Source of the DNA: CS1-C013 sp964353745
GTDB taxonomy: Archaea; Aenigmatarchaeota; Aenigmatarchaeia; Aenigmatarchaeales; Aenigmatarchaeaceae
Assembly (NCBI GenBank): GCA_964353745.1
Contig: CAYGWD010000037.1
Coordinates: 1 to 5,464, forward strand
Length of the DNA stretch: 5,464 bases
Direction: 5' to 3'
The translations under genes were made by a program, and so were the position numbers. The notes beneath the pieces are model-generated. The model searched no databases. It was given only the letters and a program-made list of their open reading frames with translations, and was not told the DNA's origin. Within the stretch, counting starts at the first letter, position 1, and the number at the start of each line of letters is the position of its first letter. Shown piece after piece: positions 3,680-5,464 of this stretch.

Positions 3680-4396
3680 ATGAAGGAAGAAACGAGGAAA
3701 AATCTGAGGGAATTGAAAGTAACTATTATAATAATTATCATCTTTCTTATTGCAGCAGCCTTGATAATAAGCATCTATTCCAAGGTTGGACTTGCCAATG
3801 CATTTGAAATGGCTTTTACCCAGATGCTGACCGCTGGTACAGGAGGGGTCTTTGGAAACATCATTTATGTTGTCATAATATTTTTTACACTAGGTATCAC
3901 ATTTTATATGTTCGAAAAGGTTATTATTTTATTGAGTGAATTAAGGATAGGAGGAATCGTTATGAGCATCAACCTTTCTTCAATAAAGGATCACTACATA
4001 GTGTGCGGTGCAGGAAGAGTTGGAATTCACGTCGCTAATAAGCTGAAGAAGGACGGTAAAAAAGTCGTTATAATTGAGACTGACTGCCAAAAAGTAGATT
4101 CTGTGAGAGAAAAAGGTTTTATAGCCATAGAAGGAGACTGCATGGCTGAGGAAGTTTTGGAAAAAGCAAGGATAAGAGAGGCTAAGGGAATAGTAGCATG
4201 CACAGGAGAGGACAACAAGAATGTTTTCGTGGTTTTAACAGCCAAGGACATGAACCCAAGAATCAAGGTTGCCACAAGGGTAAACGACCTGAAAGTTACA
4301 GATGAGTTCGTAAGGGCAGGAGCGGACATAATAGTCGCGCCAGAAGTCACAGGCGGTTATGAGCTTGCGGACAAGATACTCGGTCTTAAGAAGTAG
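3680..4396 (+). CDS. Two-TM potassium-channel-like protein with RCK_N domain (MthK-like, 238 aa)
   Basis: The layout is that of a ligand-gated K+ channel. TM1 is at about 14-33 (with six Ile in a row), the pore helix at about 41-50, the filter TAGTGG at 51-56, the gate helix TM2 at about 60-82, and a TrkA-N/RCK Rossmann domain at 105-238. The RCK domain has the dinucleotide motif G110-A-G112-R-V-G115 and an acidic residue (E133) ending strand 2, which suggests NAD(H) or adenine-nucleotide binding. The filter keeps T-x-G-x-G but is not TVGYGD, so selectivity may be altered. The RCK_C lobe found in MthK is missing. A second, well-placed start lies inside at M95 (3962) behind AGGAGG. It would make a soluble RCK protein of 144 residues, just as MthK does from its Met107. 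The gene is inserted in opposite orientation between flpA and nop5 and ends 3 bp from the nop5 stop codon. Confidence 0.9.
   Translation: MKEETRKNLRELKVTIIIIIIFLIAAALIISIYSKVGLANAFEMAFTQMLTAGTGGVFGNIIYVVIIFFTLGITFYMFEKVIILLSELRIGGIVMSINLSSIKDHYIVCGAGRVGIHVANKLKKDGKKVVIIETDCQKVDSVREKGFIAIEGDCMAEEVLEKARIREAKGIVACTGEDNKNVFVVLTAKDMNPRIKVATRVNDLKVTDEFVRAGADIIVAPEVTGGYELADKILGLKK
3949..3964 (+). promoter_or_regulatory. Internal Shine-Dalgarno and ATG for a soluble RCK subunit
   Basis: AGGAGG at 3949-3954 is spaced 7 nt from the in-frame ATG at 3962-3964 (Met95). It is the strongest Shine-Dalgarno in the window, and the full-length start at 3680 has none. M95 to the CG of the RCK strand is 16 residues (MSINLSSIKDHYIVCG). 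The same 16-residue spacing separates the known internal start Met107 of MthK from its ICG. That supports a real dual start. It is not proof. Confidence 0.65.
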
Positions 4397-4399
4397 ATT

Positions 4400-5407
4400 T
4401 TAAGCTTTCAAGATTCCCTCTAGTTTTTTCTTATAGTCTTCTAGCAATTCTTTTGACATATCTTTCTTTGAATAGAAATCAGCTCTTGCTGCTAATGTCA
4501 ACTTAGAGGACAGCACTCTTGCAATCTTTCCCTGCAATTCTCTTTTGTTGGTTGATACGTCTGGGTGCAAATACAGCAAACCAAAACGAGGTGGTCTTGA
4601 TTTTTCTTTGCCTTTCAAAAACTTGAACAAGGTCTTCTCTGCACCTAGTAACTGTATGGACGAAGAAGGCATCTTCGCGAGCTTTTCCAACGAGCCTGCC
4701 AAGGCCAGCATCCTGGCAGCCAAAGTGCTACCTAGCATTGCTTTCAGATTCGGTATTTCCTCGCCAACCGTTTTCTCCAAGTAATTTTCAATCTCTCTTC
4801 TCAGGTCGTACAATTCTTTGTATTGTCTGGCATAATTCTGCAAAACCTTTATATCATCTTCCTTCAGTTCCATTCCCATGCTTGTTTTAAATTCCTTGAA
4901 ATTGCTCCTATCTCCATATTCCATTATCAGGCTTGCGAACTTTTCGTGATCCCTTATGTCTAGTTCAGGATAGTGCAGGCCATACCATTCCCTCAGTCTC
5001 TCGGATATAGTGTTAAGAATTTTTTCCAAGTCATTTAGAGCGGAGACAGTCTGTATTATCAGTTTGTCCCTCCTCTCTATTTTCGATATGCTTAACCTTG
5101 ACTTGGCCATCATTACGGAGTTCAGGAATTGATTCAACTCATTCTCGTCCCTGAATATCTTGTTCTCCAGAACAATTTTTCTAAAGTTCTGCCTTAAGAA
5201 GTCTGAAGCCTTGTTTGGCTGCTCTACTACAAGGTCTTTGAATTCATTCTTGATTTCCTGTATTTCCGGAATAGGCTCTCCTTTCTCGAACCTGTCCAGT
5301 TTTCTAGCTGCCTCTTCCGGGTTATCGCCAAAATATTTAAGCTTAACAAACTTATTCTTTTCATCAAATACGAATGCGCCAATGGGATTTATAGCGAGGT
5401 AATGCAT
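4400..5407 (-). CDS. nop5: Nop5 (Nop56/Nop58 homolog), box C/D RNP scaffold
   Basis: Nop5 bridges L7Ae and guide RNA to fibrillarin in the archaeal C/D methylation complex. The 335-residue protein starts with the fibrillarin-binding N-terminal domain (about 1-95). A long coiled coil (about 105-215) contains the family hallmark LREWYGLHYPEL (138-149). The C-terminal NOP domain carries MLGSTLAARMLALAGSL (224-240), LLGAEKTLFKFL (253-264), RPPRFGLLYLHPDV (271-284) and QGKIARVLSSKL (292-303). It lacks a charged KKE/D tail, as is usual in archaea, and is a little shorter than many homologs. The frame is open to an ATG at 5452, but ATG 5407 is preferred. A TTTTATTC box at 5430-5437 is centred 27 bp upstream, and the extra 15 residues look non-native. 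It shares a divergent promoter region with a gene starting at 5451. Confidence 0.95.
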   Translation of the reverse strand: MHYLAINPIGAFVFDEKNKFVKLKYFGDNPEEAARKLDRFEKGEPIPEIQEIKNEFKDLVVEQPNKASDFLRQNFRKIVLENKIFRDENELNQFLNSVMMAKSRLSISKIERRDKLIIQTVSALNDLEKILNTISERLREWYGLHYPELDIRDHEKFASLIMEYGDRSNFKEFKTSMGMELKEDDIKVLQNYARQYKELYDLRREIENYLEKTVGEEIPNLKAMLGSTLAARMLALAGSLEKLAKMPSSSIQLLGAEKTLFKFLKGKEKSRPPRFGLLYLHPDVSTNKRELQGKIARVLSSKLTLAARADFYSKKDMSKELLEDYKKKLEGILKA

Positions 5408-5450
5408 AGATTTATTATATTGCGCACAAGAATAAAAGGTTACGGTTAAC
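5408..5450. promoter_or_regulatory. Crossed divergent promoters of nop5 and the right-edge gene
   Basis: TTTTATTC on the minus strand (5430-5437) is centred 27 bp from the nop5 ATG at 5407, so nop5 is leaderless. TTTATTATAT on the plus strand (5411-5420) predicts initiation near 5443, about 8 nt before ATG 5451. The elements are crossed within 27 bp. Confidence 0.45.
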
Positions 5451-5464
5451 ATGGGAAGAGTAAG
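5451..5464 (+). CDS. Start of a plus-strand gene, MGRV(R/S)..., possibly ribosomal protein S17e (partial)
   Basis: Only four full codons are visible (Met-Gly-Arg-Val), with AG starting the fifth. The ATG is placed correctly behind a TATA element. Archaeal and eukaryotic ribosomal protein S17e begins MGRV/I-R, so this is a reasonable guess, and translation-related neighbours (nop5, flpA, tRNAs) fit. Four residues cannot identify a family. Confidence 0.3.

Noticed and set aside
5408..5452. Longer nop5 start at ATG 5452
   Set aside because: It would add 15 residues before the family N-terminus, and the TATA box at 5430-5437 would lie inside the gene.

Overview
The window looks like a slice of a compact, AT-rich archaeal genome, most likely from a small-genome (DPANN-type) lineage. 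The lineage is an inference. The archaeal assignment rests on direct sequence evidence: fibrillarin and Nop5 (the box C/D snoRNP-like methylation complex), three tRNA genes with bulge-helix-bulge introns at position 37/38 and no encoded CCA, a short histone-fold-like protein, and TATA boxes about 27 bp upstream of start codons that imply leaderless mRNAs.

Left part (1-1440): the start of a sugar-phosphate nucleotidyltransferase gene runs off the left edge on the minus strand. It is divergent from an intron-containing tRNA-Val(CAC). The tRNA-Val abuts the stop codon of a minus-strand csaA-like tRNA-binding protein gene. An intron-containing tRNA-Glu(UUC), a 54-aa histone-fold-like gene and an intron-containing tRNA-Leu(CAA) then follow on the plus strand. 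The tRNA-Glu is unusual in having C at positions 33 and 55.

Middle part (1442-2982): a 68-aa winged-helix-like protein (minus) is divergent from an unrecognised four-helix membrane protein (plus). A second, complete nucleotidyltransferase follows, whose TATA box sits on the stop codon of the membrane-protein gene.

Right part (2979-5464): flpA (fibrillarin) and nop5 are both on the minus strand. They usually form one operon in archaea, but here a plus-strand two-TM/RCK potassium-channel-like gene lies between them. That channel has the filter TAGTGG, lacks an RCK_C domain, and has an internal ATG behind a strong Shine-Dalgarno sequence. The internal Met lies exactly where MthK has its internal start Met107. 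At the right edge the first codons of a plus-strand gene (MGRV..., possibly ribosomal protein S17e) are visible.

The layout is extremely tight. Four tail-to-tail junctions are overlapping or within 3 bp, and three head-to-head junctions have crossed TATA boxes within about 33-47 bp. No stretch over 300 bp lacks a gene. No mobile element, CRISPR array or clear new multi-gene system is visible. The strongest leads are the conserved dual-start channel, the odd tRNA-Glu, and the split nop5/flpA pair.
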